Source of the DNA: Pseudomonadota bacterium
Lineage (GTDB): Bacteria; Pseudomonadota; Gammaproteobacteria; Pseudomonadales; Oceanobacteraceae
Direction of reading: 5' to 3'
Length of the DNA: 64,000 nucleotides
Assembly: GCA_030145845.1 (NCBI GenBank)
Contig: JAIXHJ010000018.1
Coordinates: 37,271-101,270, forward strand
Below, piece by piece: positions 19,051 to 26,526 of this stretch; position 1 is the first letter of the stretch, and each line of letters begins with the position of its first letter. A program made the translations under genes and the position numbers. A model generated the notes under the pieces. That model was given only the letters and a program-made list of their open reading frames with translations. It had not been told where the DNA came from and did no database searches.

Positions 19051-19369
19051 TCAGGACTCACTGGAGATGCTGAAGGAAGTGATGGATGACGAATTCGGTG
19101 ACCTGATCCTGGTTTATATCAAAGACTCCGACGACCGTCTGCCCCTGATCCACGATGCATTGGCTGCTGCCGATGCCACCCGGTTACGCGAGCTGGCTCA
19201 CAGCTTCAAGGGGGCCAGCAGTAATATCAGCGCAGCCCCCCTGGCAGAGCTGTGTTTCCGTCTTGAAAGTGCTGCCAGAGAAAGCCAGCTGGCAGACGCA
19301 GACGCGCTGGTGGCCGCCATTGAGAGTGAATACCGGCAGGTTGCTGCCCTGCTGAAAGACATGCTCTGA
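19028..19369 (+). CDS. Stand-alone HPt phosphotransfer protein
   Basis: 113 residues with one Hpt domain; the phospho-accepting His58 is in ELAHSFKGASSNI. It overlaps the 3' end of the preceding gene by 23 bases, so the two are likely co-translated and the HPt protein probably relays phosphate to that regulator from an unlinked hybrid kinase. The start ATG has GGGAGT about seven bases upstream. Confidence 0.9.
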   Translation: MAQEEHFDQDSLEMLKEVMDDEFGDLILVYIKDSDDRLPLIHDALAAADATRLRELAHSFKGASSNISAAPLAELCFRLESAARESQLADADALVAAIESEYRQVAALLKDML

Positions 19370-19408
19370 TCTTTCTCTTCTTTCCCCTTATTCCGCCAGC
19401 CGGAAAAC

Positions 19409-19423
19409 TGGCCCGTCCTTTGC
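19409..19423 (+). promoter_or_regulatory. Sigma-54 promoter of fliK
   Basis: TGGCCCGTCCTTTGC differs from the consensus TGGCACG-N4-TTGC at one position and has GG and GC exactly 10 bases apart. It lies 48 bases before the fliK ATG and separates fliK from the STAS/PP2C/HPt module. Confidence 0.85.
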
Positions 19424-19470
19424 GTAATGCTTACAAACCTGTTTAACCAGGCGCATTTACGGAGTTATTC

Positions 19471-20784
19471 ATGAACGCAACGGGATCCGGTTCGTCCGCG
19501 CTCAGTCTGCTGGCAGCACTCGGTCAGACCCAGGGGGACAGCCTGTCCGGGCTGCCTGGCAGTGCTGCTGATGGACAATTTTCTTCCCTGATAACCGGCC
19601 TGATGGCCGACGGTGGTACGGCAACGTCAGGCAGTGCTACAGCCGCAACGGCAACGTCACTGTTACAAAATTTGCCGCTCACCGATCAGGCTTTGCCGCT
19701 GCAGACGGCGCTGTCTGCTGCGGACAGCGGAACGGACAGCCTGTTACAGCCATTGGTGGCAGACGGCGGTGATATTGAAACGGTACTGCAGCAGATCCGT
19801 CAGGGCGAGCAGCCGCTGACCCTGACGGCCGTGACCGTGACTGAAGGCGATGAGAGTGCTGTCACCGATGAAACCGCCACGGATGATCTGACGCCGGATA
19901 GCGATGGCGCAGCGGTTCTTTTTGCTGATTTGTCTGCACCGGCTACCACTGCCGCTGCATCAGCGCCTGTCGCGGCGGAACGCATGGCCCGGGTGACGGG
20001 GCGGCCGCTTGACGGTAATGACAGTCCGCTGTCAGACGCAGAAACTGAACAGCTGACTGACAGTGCTGTTGTGGACGGTACAGATGTTTCTGCGGCTGAG
20101 GGGGAGGATTTCTTCCTGCCGGAGAGCAGAACGCTTGCCGTTCAGCAGGGCAGTGCCCAGCAACAGACGACGGGCCTGAGTAATGCTCAGCCGGCGCAGA
20201 CGGCCACTGCCATGGCGATGGCCGCCGGCAGTCAGACAACGGTTGACGACGCTGCCAGCGCCGCGGATATGACGATGGTGGAAAGTACGGCAGAAGAGAT
20301 CCATACCGAGGTTGAGCAGGAGCTGGCCGGACTGAAGGAAAAACTGCACTTCGGTCAGGACCGCAAGGAATGGGGTGGCGCTCTGGGCGCCCGTATCGTC
20401 ACCATGGTGGCGGATGAAGTACAGAATGCCAGAATTCAGCTGGATCCGCCGGAGCTGGGCAGCCTGGAAATCAAACTGCAGGTTTCTCAGGATCAGGCCA
20501 CCGTGCAGGTGCAGGCCCAGCACGCCCATGTGAGGGAAGTGCTGGAATCCAATGCCCACCGGCTGCGTGACGCGCTGGCGGGGCAGGGCATCACCCTCGA
20601 CAGCTTTGATGTCAGTGAACAGGGTTCCTCCGGCGCCGGTGCCGGACAGTCAGACGCTGATGGCAATGGCGGTGAAAGCCTGGCCGGTGACGAGGGCTGG
20701 CTGACAGAAGACGGTGAGGAACTGGCTGAGAACGTCAACAGACCGTCAACTGCCAGTGTTTCGTTGCTCGACACCTTCGCCTGA
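19471..20784 (+). CDS. fliK: Flagellar hook-length control protein FliK
   Basis: Secreted molecular ruler that ends hook export and flips FlhB specificity. 437 residues: a long Ala/Thr/Ser/Gly-rich, disordered N-terminal part and a conserved C-terminal Flg_hook domain (about 300-400; RIQLDPPELGSLEIKLQVS, then HRLRDALAGQGITL). The low-complexity N-terminus makes length variable in this family. Own sigma-54 promoter upstream. Confidence 0.92.
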   Translation: MNATGSGSSALSLLAALGQTQGDSLSGLPGSAADGQFSSLITGLMADGGTATSGSATAATATSLLQNLPLTDQALPLQTALSAADSGTDSLLQPLVADGGDIETVLQQIRQGEQPLTLTAVTVTEGDESAVTDETATDDLTPDSDGAAVLFADLSAPATTAAASAPVAAERMARVTGRPLDGNDSPLSDAETEQLTDSAVVDGTDVSAAEGEDFFLPESRTLAVQQGSAQQQTTGLSNAQPAQTATAMAMAAGSQTTVDDAASAADMTMVESTAEEIHTEVEQELAGLKEKLHFGQDRKEWGGALGARIVTMVADEVQNARIQLDPPELGSLEIKLQVSQDQATVQVQAQHAHVREVLESNAHRLRDALAGQGITLDSFDVSEQGSSGAGAGQSDADGNGGESLAGDEGWLTEDGEELAENVNRPSTASVSLLDTFA

Positions 20785-20813
20785 CCTGCTTCCTTTCTTT
20801 TTCTTCACCCGTT

Positions 20814-20837
20814 CCGGGGCTGTATCCGCAGCCCCGG
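20814..20837 (+). other. GC-rich hairpin after fliK
   Basis: Perfect 9-bp stem CCGGGGCTG/CAGCCCCGG with a six-base loop, 30 bases after fliK. There is no T run, so it may stabilise the fliK mRNA end or act with the next hairpin. Confidence 0.6.
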
Positions 20838-20910
20838 CATTCATGGGCGGCCTTAATCCCGGCACGCTGCTGAGAACCTTCTAAACTGTAAAGAGATTTT
20901 GTCCGTACAG

Positions 20911-20932
20911 AACCGGCACTTGCTGGTTTTTT
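20911..20932 (+). terminator. Terminator between fliK and fliL
   Basis: AACCGGC (20911-20917) pairs with GCTGGTT (20922-20928, one G-U) around ACTT, then a short T run. It lies just upstream of the sigma-54 promoter of fliL, so fliK ends here and fliL starts a new unit. Confidence 0.7.
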
Positions 20933-20944
20933 GACGGAAATTCA

Positions 20945-20959
20945 TGGCATGGCTATTGC
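20945..20959 (+). promoter_or_regulatory. Sigma-54 promoter of the fliL operon
   Basis: TGGCATGGCTATTGC matches TGGCACG-N4-TTGC except at one position, with GG to GC spacing of 10. It lies 32 bases before the fliL ATG and would drive fliLMNOPQR-flhB. Confidence 0.88.
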
Positions 20960-20991
20960 TAAATTGACAGTTAACGAGGGGATAAGCGGAC

Positions 20992-21516
20992 ATGGCGGCA
21001 GAACAGGATCTGAAACTGGATGGCGGTAACCCGGAAGCGGAAGCCGCATCCGGGGGCGGCAAGAAGAAGCTGATCATTATTATTCTGATTGCTCTGATTG
21101 TGCTTGCTGGTGCCGGCGCGGCGGCTTTCTTCCTGCTTACGGGAGATGATGACGCGGCAGCGGAGGCAACCGAAGAGGTTGCGGCAGAGCCGGAACTGCC
21201 GGCTCAGTATGTCATCCTGAAACCGGAATTCGTGATCAGTTTTCAGGTGGGGCCGCGGCAGCGCTTCCTGCAGGTGAATATTGAAGTCATGACCCGGCGG
21301 CAGAGCGTGATTGACGTGCTGAACATGAATGAGCCGATGGTGCGTAACGATATTATCCGTATTATCGGTGAACAGAATTTTGACCACCTGAGAACGCCGG
21401 AAGGCAAGGTGGAGCTTCAGCAGCTGCTCACCAGGCACCTGTCTGAACTGGTTAAGCGTGAAGGTGGTGAAGATGATGTCGAAGCGGTTCTCTTCACTGA
21501 TTTTGTAATGCAGTAA
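20992..21516 (+). CDS. fliL: Flagellar stator-associated protein FliL
   Basis: Inner-membrane protein around the stator. 174 residues: short Lys-rich N-terminus, one membrane helix (about 25-47, LIIIILIALIVLAGAGAAAF), a Glu/Ala linker and the periplasmic FliL domain (YVILKPEFVISFQVGPRQRF). First gene of the sigma-54-driven fliLMNOPQR-flhB operon. Confidence 0.94.
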   Translation: MAAEQDLKLDGGNPEAEAASGGGKKKLIIIILIALIVLAGAGAAAFFLLTGDDDAAAEATEEVAAEPELPAQYVILKPEFVISFQVGPRQRFLQVNIEVMTRRQSVIDVLNMNEPMVRNDIIRIIGEQNFDHLRTPEGKVELQQLLTRHLSELVKREGGEDDVEAVLFTDFVMQ

Positions 21517-21528
21517 GGAATATTACGC

Positions 21529-22497
21529 GTGCAAGATTTACTGTCGCAGGACGAAATTGATGCATTGCTGCACGGCGTCGATGATGGCGATATCGAGCCG
21601 GAAGAGGAAATTGATGCGACGGGTGTCAAGTCGTATGACCTGACCAGCAACGACCGTATTGTCCGCGGTCGGATGCCGACTCTGGAAATGATTAACGAGC
21701 GTTTTGCCCGTTATACCCGTATCAGCATGTTCAACTTTCTCCGTCGCAGTGCTGATGTCGCCTCAGGTGGTGTACAGATTATGAAATTTGGTGAGTACGT
21801 ACATACGCTGTACGTTCCTACCAGTCTTAATCTGGTGAAAATGCGCCCGTTGCGTGGTACTGCGCTGTTTATTCTCGACGCCAAGCTGGTGTTCAAACTG
21901 GTTGATAACTTTTTTGGCGGTGACGGCCGTCATGCCAAGATTGAAGGCCGGGAATTTACACCGACCGAAGTACGCGTGGTGCAGCTGGTGCTGAGCCAGG
22001 TATTCAACGACATGATTGAAGCCTGGGCACCGGTGATGAAACTGGAATTTGAATACGTGGGCTCGGAAGTTAACCCGGCGATGGCGAATATTGTCAGTCC
22101 GAGTGAAGTGGTGGTGGTCAGTACCTTCCATATTGAGCTGGATGGCGGCGGCGGTGATCTGCACCTGACCTTTCCGTACTCCATGATTGAACCCATCCGC
22201 GAAGTGCTGGATGCCGGTGTTCAGAGTGATGTGGATGATGTGGATGAACGCTGGATGCAGTCGCTGCGTGAAGACATTCTTGAAGCCAAGGTGCCGGTGC
22301 ACGGTACGCTGGTGGAGCGTGAGATTACCCTGCGTGAAGTGGCGGACCTGAAGGCCGGGGATGTGATTCCGGTGGACATGCCGGAAGAATTTATTCTGCA
22401 GGCCAACGGTGTGCCGGTGTTCCGCGGGAAAATGGGTATTTCGAGTGAAAATCTGGCGGTAAAAATTATCGATCAGATCAAAAACCGCCGGCGCTGA
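21529..22497 (+). CDS. fliM: Flagellar motor switch protein FliM
   Basis: C-ring protein that binds phosphorylated CheY. The GTG start at 21529 follows TAAGGAATATTACGC. The N-terminal CheY-binding peptide is intact (LLSQDEIDALLHG). The middle domain and C-terminal SpoA domain are of normal size (322 residues in all). Confidence 0.97.
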   Translation: MQDLLSQDEIDALLHGVDDGDIEPEEEIDATGVKSYDLTSNDRIVRGRMPTLEMINERFARYTRISMFNFLRRSADVASGGVQIMKFGEYVHTLYVPTSLNLVKMRPLRGTALFILDAKLVFKLVDNFFGGDGRHAKIEGREFTPTEVRVVQLVLSQVFNDMIEAWAPVMKLEFEYVGSEVNPAMANIVSPSEVVVVSTFHIELDGGGGDLHLTFPYSMIEPIREVLDAGVQSDVDDVDERWMQSLREDILEAKVPVHGTLVEREITLREVADLKAGDVIPVDMPEEFILQANGVPVFRGKMGISSENLAVKIIDQIKNRRR

Positions 22498-22520
22498 GGC
22501 GGGCTTAAGGAGTATAAAAA

Positions 22521-23030
22521 ATGGCTGACGAAAAAGACGATCTGACCCCGGAAGAGTCTGCTGACATTGATGCTGATGCACTGGCGGATTCTGTCGCTTC
22601 AGAAGTCAGTGATGCGTCGCAGGATGAAGAAGCGCTGGCGGACGAATGGGCTGCAGCAATGGAAGAAGCCGGTGAAACCGGCGACGACGATGATGACGTC
22701 CGTAATGTGGAACTGGATGAGCTGAATGACGAAGGTTCTGCAGCAATGCCGTTGCGTGACAACGGTAATGGCCCGGAGCTGGACGTTATTCTGGATATTC
22801 CGGTGCGTATTTCCATGGAAGTCGGTTCCACTCAGATTCCGATCCGTAACCTGCTGCAGCTGAACCAGGGCTCAGTGGTGGAACTTGACCGCCTGGCCGG
22901 TGAGCCGCTGGATGTGATGGTGAACGGTACGCTGATCGCCCATGGCGAAGTGGTGATGGTGAACGATAAATTCGGTATCCGCCTGACGGATGTGGTGAGC
23001 CAGAGTGAACGTATTCAGCGCCTGCGTTAA
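22521..23030 (+). CDS. fliN: Flagellar motor switch protein FliN
   Basis: C-ring protein forming the base with FliM. The C-terminal SpoA domain (about 90-169; LDVILDIPVRISMEVGSTQI, VELDRLAGEPLDVMVNG) is standard. The N-terminal 85 residues are a very acidic, Asp/Glu/Ala-rich extension. 23 bases after fliM. Confidence 0.96.
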   Translation: MADEKDDLTPEESADIDADALADSVASEVSDASQDEEALADEWAAAMEEAGETGDDDDDVRNVELDELNDEGSAAMPLRDNGNGPELDVILDIPVRISMEVGSTQIPIRNLLQLNQGSVVELDRLAGEPLDVMVNGTLIAHGEVVMVNDKFGIRLTDVVSQSERIQRLR

Positions 23031-23424
23031 TACGGCAGCCGGTTTTTCAGCCCTGCTGCCACTGCTGGTGCAGGCCGAAGAAAAAAGCCTGCCAGCGGCT
23101 CCGGACCCATTGGCTTCCGGCGGCAAGGTGATGATTTTTCTGATTGTGATCATTGCCCTGATAGTGGTTCTGGCCTGGCTGGTGAATAAACTGCGTGGTA
23201 CGCGGCTGATCCCGTCGCAGGGAGCGATCCGTGTTATTGCCAGTCAGCCGCTGGGCATGAAAGAAAAAATAGCGGTGGTTCAGATTGGTGAAAAACAGAT
23301 GGTGATCGGTGTGACGCCTCAGCAGATTACCCACCTCACCGATCTCGACGAACCGCTGCCGCAGGGGCAGGAAACCAGTCCTGGCAGTTTTCAGGAGCTG
23401 CTGAAAAAAGCGATACGTTCATGA
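23005..23424 (+). CDS. fliO: Flagellar biosynthesis protein FliO
   Basis: Membrane chaperone that helps assemble the FliP ring of the export gate. 139 residues from a GTG that overlaps fliN by 26 bases; the start is the least certain in the operon. A hydrophobic N-terminus is followed by one strong membrane helix ([20 protein letters not shown]) and a small cytoplasmic domain ([20 protein letters not shown]). Confidence 0.9.
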   Translation: MNVFSACVNTAAGFSALLPLLVQAEEKSLPAAPDPLASGGKVMIFLIVIIALIVVLAWLVNKLRGTRLIPSQGAIRVIASQPLGMKEKIAVVQIGEKQMVIGVTPQQITHLTDLDEPLPQGQETSPGSFQELLKKAIRS

Positions 23425-24203
23425 TGATAAAACGCCTGCTGCAAAGCCTGCTGCTGATTCTGGTTGTACTGTCTCCGTTACCGGCGCTGGCGGCTGACGC
23501 TCCGGCCGCCGCGGATCCATCCTATCTGGGGATTCCGGCGGTTACCTATAAAACCACGGATAACGGCGGCGAATATACGGTAACTATCCAGATTCTGGCC
23601 ATTATGACGCTGTTGATGGTATTGCCATCGCTGCTGATCATGATGACCTCTTTTACCCGCATTATTGTGGTACTGGCGATTCTGCGTCAGGCCATTGGTC
23701 TGCAGCAGACACCCTCCAATCAGGTGCTGCTGGGGCTGTCGCTGTTTTTAACCCTGTTTGTCATGATGCCGGTGTTCCGGGTGATTAATGCCGAGGCGGT
23801 ACAGCCTTATCTGGCAGAAACCATTCCGCCGCTGGAAGCGGCGGAGCGGGCCGTGAAGCCGTTGCATGAATTTATGCTGGCACAGACACGGGAAACGGAT
23901 CTGCAGCTGTTTATCCGCATCAGTGGCCGCGAGGATATTGCCTCGGCGGAAGAAACCCCGATTCATATTCTGATTCCGGCGTTTATTACCAGTGAACTGA
24001 AAACGGCTTTCCAGATCGGCTTCCTGATTTTTATTCCGTTTCTGATTATTGATCTGGTGGTCGCCAGTATCCTGATGGCCATGGGTATGATGATGCTGTC
24101 ACCGGTGATTATTTCACTGCCGTTCAAAATCATGCTGTTCGTGCTGATTGATGGCTGGGCCATGATTATGGGCACACTGGCCAACAGTTTCGGTACGGTT
24201 TAG
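23421..24203 (+). CDS. fliP: Flagellar export gate protein FliP
   Basis: Core export-gate membrane protein. 260 residues with a cleavable signal peptide (ending ALAADA), then the conserved [20 protein letters not shown] segment and four membrane helices. ATGA overlap with fliO. Confidence 0.97.
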   Translation: MMIKRLLQSLLLILVVLSPLPALAADAPAAADPSYLGIPAVTYKTTDNGGEYTVTIQILAIMTLLMVLPSLLIMMTSFTRIIVVLAILRQAIGLQQTPSNQVLLGLSLFLTLFVMMPVFRVINAEAVQPYLAETIPPLEAAERAVKPLHEFMLAQTRETDLQLFIRISGREDIASAEETPIHILIPAFITSELKTAFQIGFLIFIPFLIIDLVVASILMAMGMMMLSPVIISLPFKIMLFVLIDGWAMIMGTLANSFGTV

Positions 24204-24211
24204 GGGGCTTT

Positions 24212-24481
24212 ATGACACCAACAGAAATCGGCGATCTGTTTAATAATGCCATGTATCTGGTGCTGATGATCGTGGTGGTGATTATTGTCCCCAGTCTGGT
24301 GGTGGGTCTGATCGTGAGTACCTTTCAGGCGGCTACTCAGATCAACGAGCAGACGCTGAGTTTTCTGCCGCGTCTGGTGGTTACCCTGCTGGCGGTGGTG
24401 GCCTTCGGCCCCTGGGCAGTGAATGCGGTGCTGGATTACAGCCGCCAGCTGCTGCTGAATATTCCTTTTATTATCGGCTGA
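24212..24481 (+). CDS. fliQ: Flagellar export gate protein FliQ
   Basis: Two-helix gate protein of 89 residues, the usual length, with the family pattern VGLIVSTFQAATQINEQTLS. Eight bases after fliP. Confidence 0.96.
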   Translation: MTPTEIGDLFNNAMYLVLMIVVVIIVPSLVVGLIVSTFQAATQINEQTLSFLPRLVVTLLAVVAFGPWAVNAVLDYSRQLLLNIPFIIG

Positions 24482-24487
24482 TAATCT

Positions 24488-25267
24488 GTGCCTGAGATTG
24501 ATGCCATCGAAGTCAGTCACTGGGTAGCACGCTACTTTTATCCGTTTGCCCGTATTGCCGGCATGCTGATGGTGATGCCGCTGATCGGAACCTTAATGGT
24601 ACCGCAGCGTATACGGCTGATGCTGGCGGTGGGCATTACCATGGTGGTGGTGCCTGTGCTGCCGCCATTTCCGCATGTGGATGCTCTGTCGCTGGCATCA
24701 TTGATCATAGTTCTGCAGCAGTTGCTGATCGGTATCGCGCTGGGATTTGTGGTGGAGCTGGTGACCCAGGTGTTTGTCATTGCCGGGCAGCTGATCGCCA
24801 TGCAGACCGGCCTGGGGATTGCCACGACGGTGGACCCGTCGCAGGGCGCCTCAGTGGTGGTGATCAGTCAGTGGCTGCTGTTTATGGTCAGTCTGGTTTT
24901 CCTTTCCCTGAACGGTCATCTGGTGATGATTGAAATTCTGGCCGACAGTTTCCGCACCCTGCCGGTGGGCCTTACCGGCTTTGGCCCGGAAACCTTCGGC
25001 CTGATTGTCAGCTGGAGCGGCTGGATGTTCGCGGCCGCTCTGGTGATTTCATTGCCGGCGATGACTGCACTGCTGATCGTTAACCTGGCGTTCGGGGTTA
25101 TGACCCGTGCCGCGCCACAGCTGAATATTTTTGCGCTGGGTTTTCCGGTCACCATGATTGTGGGTCTGTTTATTCTCTGGCTGACCCTGGGTGACATGGC
25201 ACAGAGTTTTCAGGGCTATATGGATACGCTGTTTGAATTTATCAAAAAATTGACGGAGTTATCCTGA
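24488..25267 (+). CDS. fliR: Flagellar export gate protein FliR
   Basis: Polytopic gate protein of 259 residues. GTG start at 24488, six bases after fliQ, with no clear ribosome site, so it is probably translated by coupling. Conserved segments include RIAGMLMVMPLIGTLMVP and GLGIATTVDPSQGASVVVIS. The stop overlaps the flhB ATG (TGATG). Confidence 0.95.
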   Translation: MPEIDAIEVSHWVARYFYPFARIAGMLMVMPLIGTLMVPQRIRLMLAVGITMVVVPVLPPFPHVDALSLASLIIVLQQLLIGIALGFVVELVTQVFVIAGQLIAMQTGLGIATTVDPSQGASVVVISQWLLFMVSLVFLSLNGHLVMIEILADSFRTLPVGLTGFGPETFGLIVSWSGWMFAAALVISLPAMTALLIVNLAFGVMTRAAPQLNIFALGFPVTMIVGLFILWLTLGDMAQSFQGYMDTLFEFIKKLTELS

Positions 25268-26415
25268 TGGCGGAAGAGCAGACCGGGCAGGAGAAAACCG
25301 AAGAACCCACGGCGCGAAGGCTGCAGAAAGCCCGCGAAGAGGGTCAGGTACCGCGCTCAAAAGAGCTGAACACCACTATGGTGCTGTTGCTCGGTGCGGT
25401 CGGTCTGCTGGCGTTCGGTCCGTGGATGAGTGACCGCATTGCGGCGGTGGCGGAGCTGGGCTTTTCCTTTCAGCGTGAAACGGCTTTTGATACGCGGCAG
25501 ATGTTCAGTCACCTCGGCGCCTCGCTGCGGGAGGCGGCACTGGCGCTGGCACCGTGGCTGGCGCTGGTTCTGTTTGCTGCTTTTTTCGGCCCGCTCGGCG
25601 TCGGTGGCTGGCTGTTTTCCACCAAGGCTATTGCCCCCAAACTCAACCGGCTGAATCCGCTCAGTGGGCTGAAGCGTATGTTTTCCGCCAACTCGCTGGT
25701 GGAGCTGGTGAAATCCTGGGCCAAAGTACTGGTGGTGGGGCTGATGGCCTGGCTGGTGCTGGGTTTCTATTTTGAGGATGCACTGACGCTGCAGCGTAAG
25801 GATACCGAGCCGGCCATTCAGGGCGCTGTGCATATTATTATCTGGAGCGTTATTTTTCTGTGTGCGTCGACGGCGTTGATTGCGCTGGTGGATGTGCCGT
25901 GGCAGATCTACAGCCATACGAAAAAACTGCGTATGTCGCTGCAGGAAATCAAGGACGAATACAAGGAAAGCGAAGGGCGGCCTGAGGTCAAAGGTAAAAT
26001 CCGTCAGCTGCAGCGCCAGGCTGCCCAGCGGCGGATGATGGCCGACGTACCGACCGCGGATGTGGTGATTACCAACCCGACCCACTATTCCGTGGCGCTG
26101 AAATACGAAGCCGGCATGATGCGGGCGCCGGTGATGGTGGCGAAAGGAAACGATCAGGCGGCACTGAAAATCCGTGAAATTGCCAAGGAGCACAACGTAC
26201 CGCAGATGCAGGCGCCGCCGCTGGCGCGGGCGCTGTATACCCACGGCAGAATCGGGGAGGAAATCCCGGAAGGTCTGTACGTGGCAGTGGCTCAGGTGCT
26301 GGCGTACATTTACCAGATGGACCTGTTTGTCAAAGGACGCGGACCAAAACCGCAACGCAAGCCGGATATGCCGATTCCACGGGATCTGCGGGTCGATCCG
26401 GATCCACAGGAATAA
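25267..26415 (+). CDS. flhB: Flagellar export specificity switch FlhB
   Basis: Membrane protein that switches export from rod/hook to filament substrates after self-cleavage at NPTH (residues 270-273, followed by YSVALKYE). 382 residues: N-terminal EKTEEPTARRLQKAREEGQV, four membrane helices and the cytoplasmic domain. FliK triggers the switch. A terminator-like hairpin follows. Confidence 0.97.
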   Translation: MAEEQTGQEKTEEPTARRLQKAREEGQVPRSKELNTTMVLLLGAVGLLAFGPWMSDRIAAVAELGFSFQRETAFDTRQMFSHLGASLREAALALAPWLALVLFAAFFGPLGVGGWLFSTKAIAPKLNRLNPLSGLKRMFSANSLVELVKSWAKVLVVGLMAWLVLGFYFEDALTLQRKDTEPAIQGAVHIIIWSVIFLCASTALIALVDVPWQIYSHTKKLRMSLQEIKDEYKESEGRPEVKGKIRQLQRQAAQRRMMADVPTADVVITNPTHYSVALKYEAGMMRAPVMVAKGNDQAALKIREIAKEHNVPQMQAPPLARALYTHGRIGEEIPEGLYVAVAQVLAYIYQMDLFVKGRGPKPQRKPDMPIPRDLRVDPDPQE

Positions 26416-26421
26416 GGGCAG

Positions 26422-26446
26422 AAACCGGGTATTTCCCGTTTTTTTT
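26422..26446 (+). terminator. Terminator after flhB
   Basis: CGGG (26426-26429) pairs with CCCG around TATTT, flanked by an AAA/TTT extension with one bulge, then a run of eight T. Confidence 0.75.
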
Positions 26447-26473
26447 CATTTCCGCACCGGCCATGTAAAAAAT

Positions 26474-26489
26474 AGGAAAGGTTTTTGCA
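26474..26489 (+). promoter_or_regulatory. Possible sigma-54 promoter of flhA
   Basis: AGGAAAGGTTTTTGCA has GG (26475-26476) and GC (26487-26488) 10 bases apart and the TTGC -12 element, but the -24 half is imperfect. It follows the flhB terminator and lies 38 bases before flhA. flhA has a sigma-54 promoter in P. aeruginosa. Confidence 0.6.
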
Positions 26490-26526
26490 CTGGCTCTGTC
26501 AGTGATGTTTTTCTGACGGATTTTTC

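Noticed and set aside
20814..20837. fliK-fliL GC-rich hairpin as a full terminator
   Set aside because: It has no T run; the hairpin at 20911 is the better terminator candidate.
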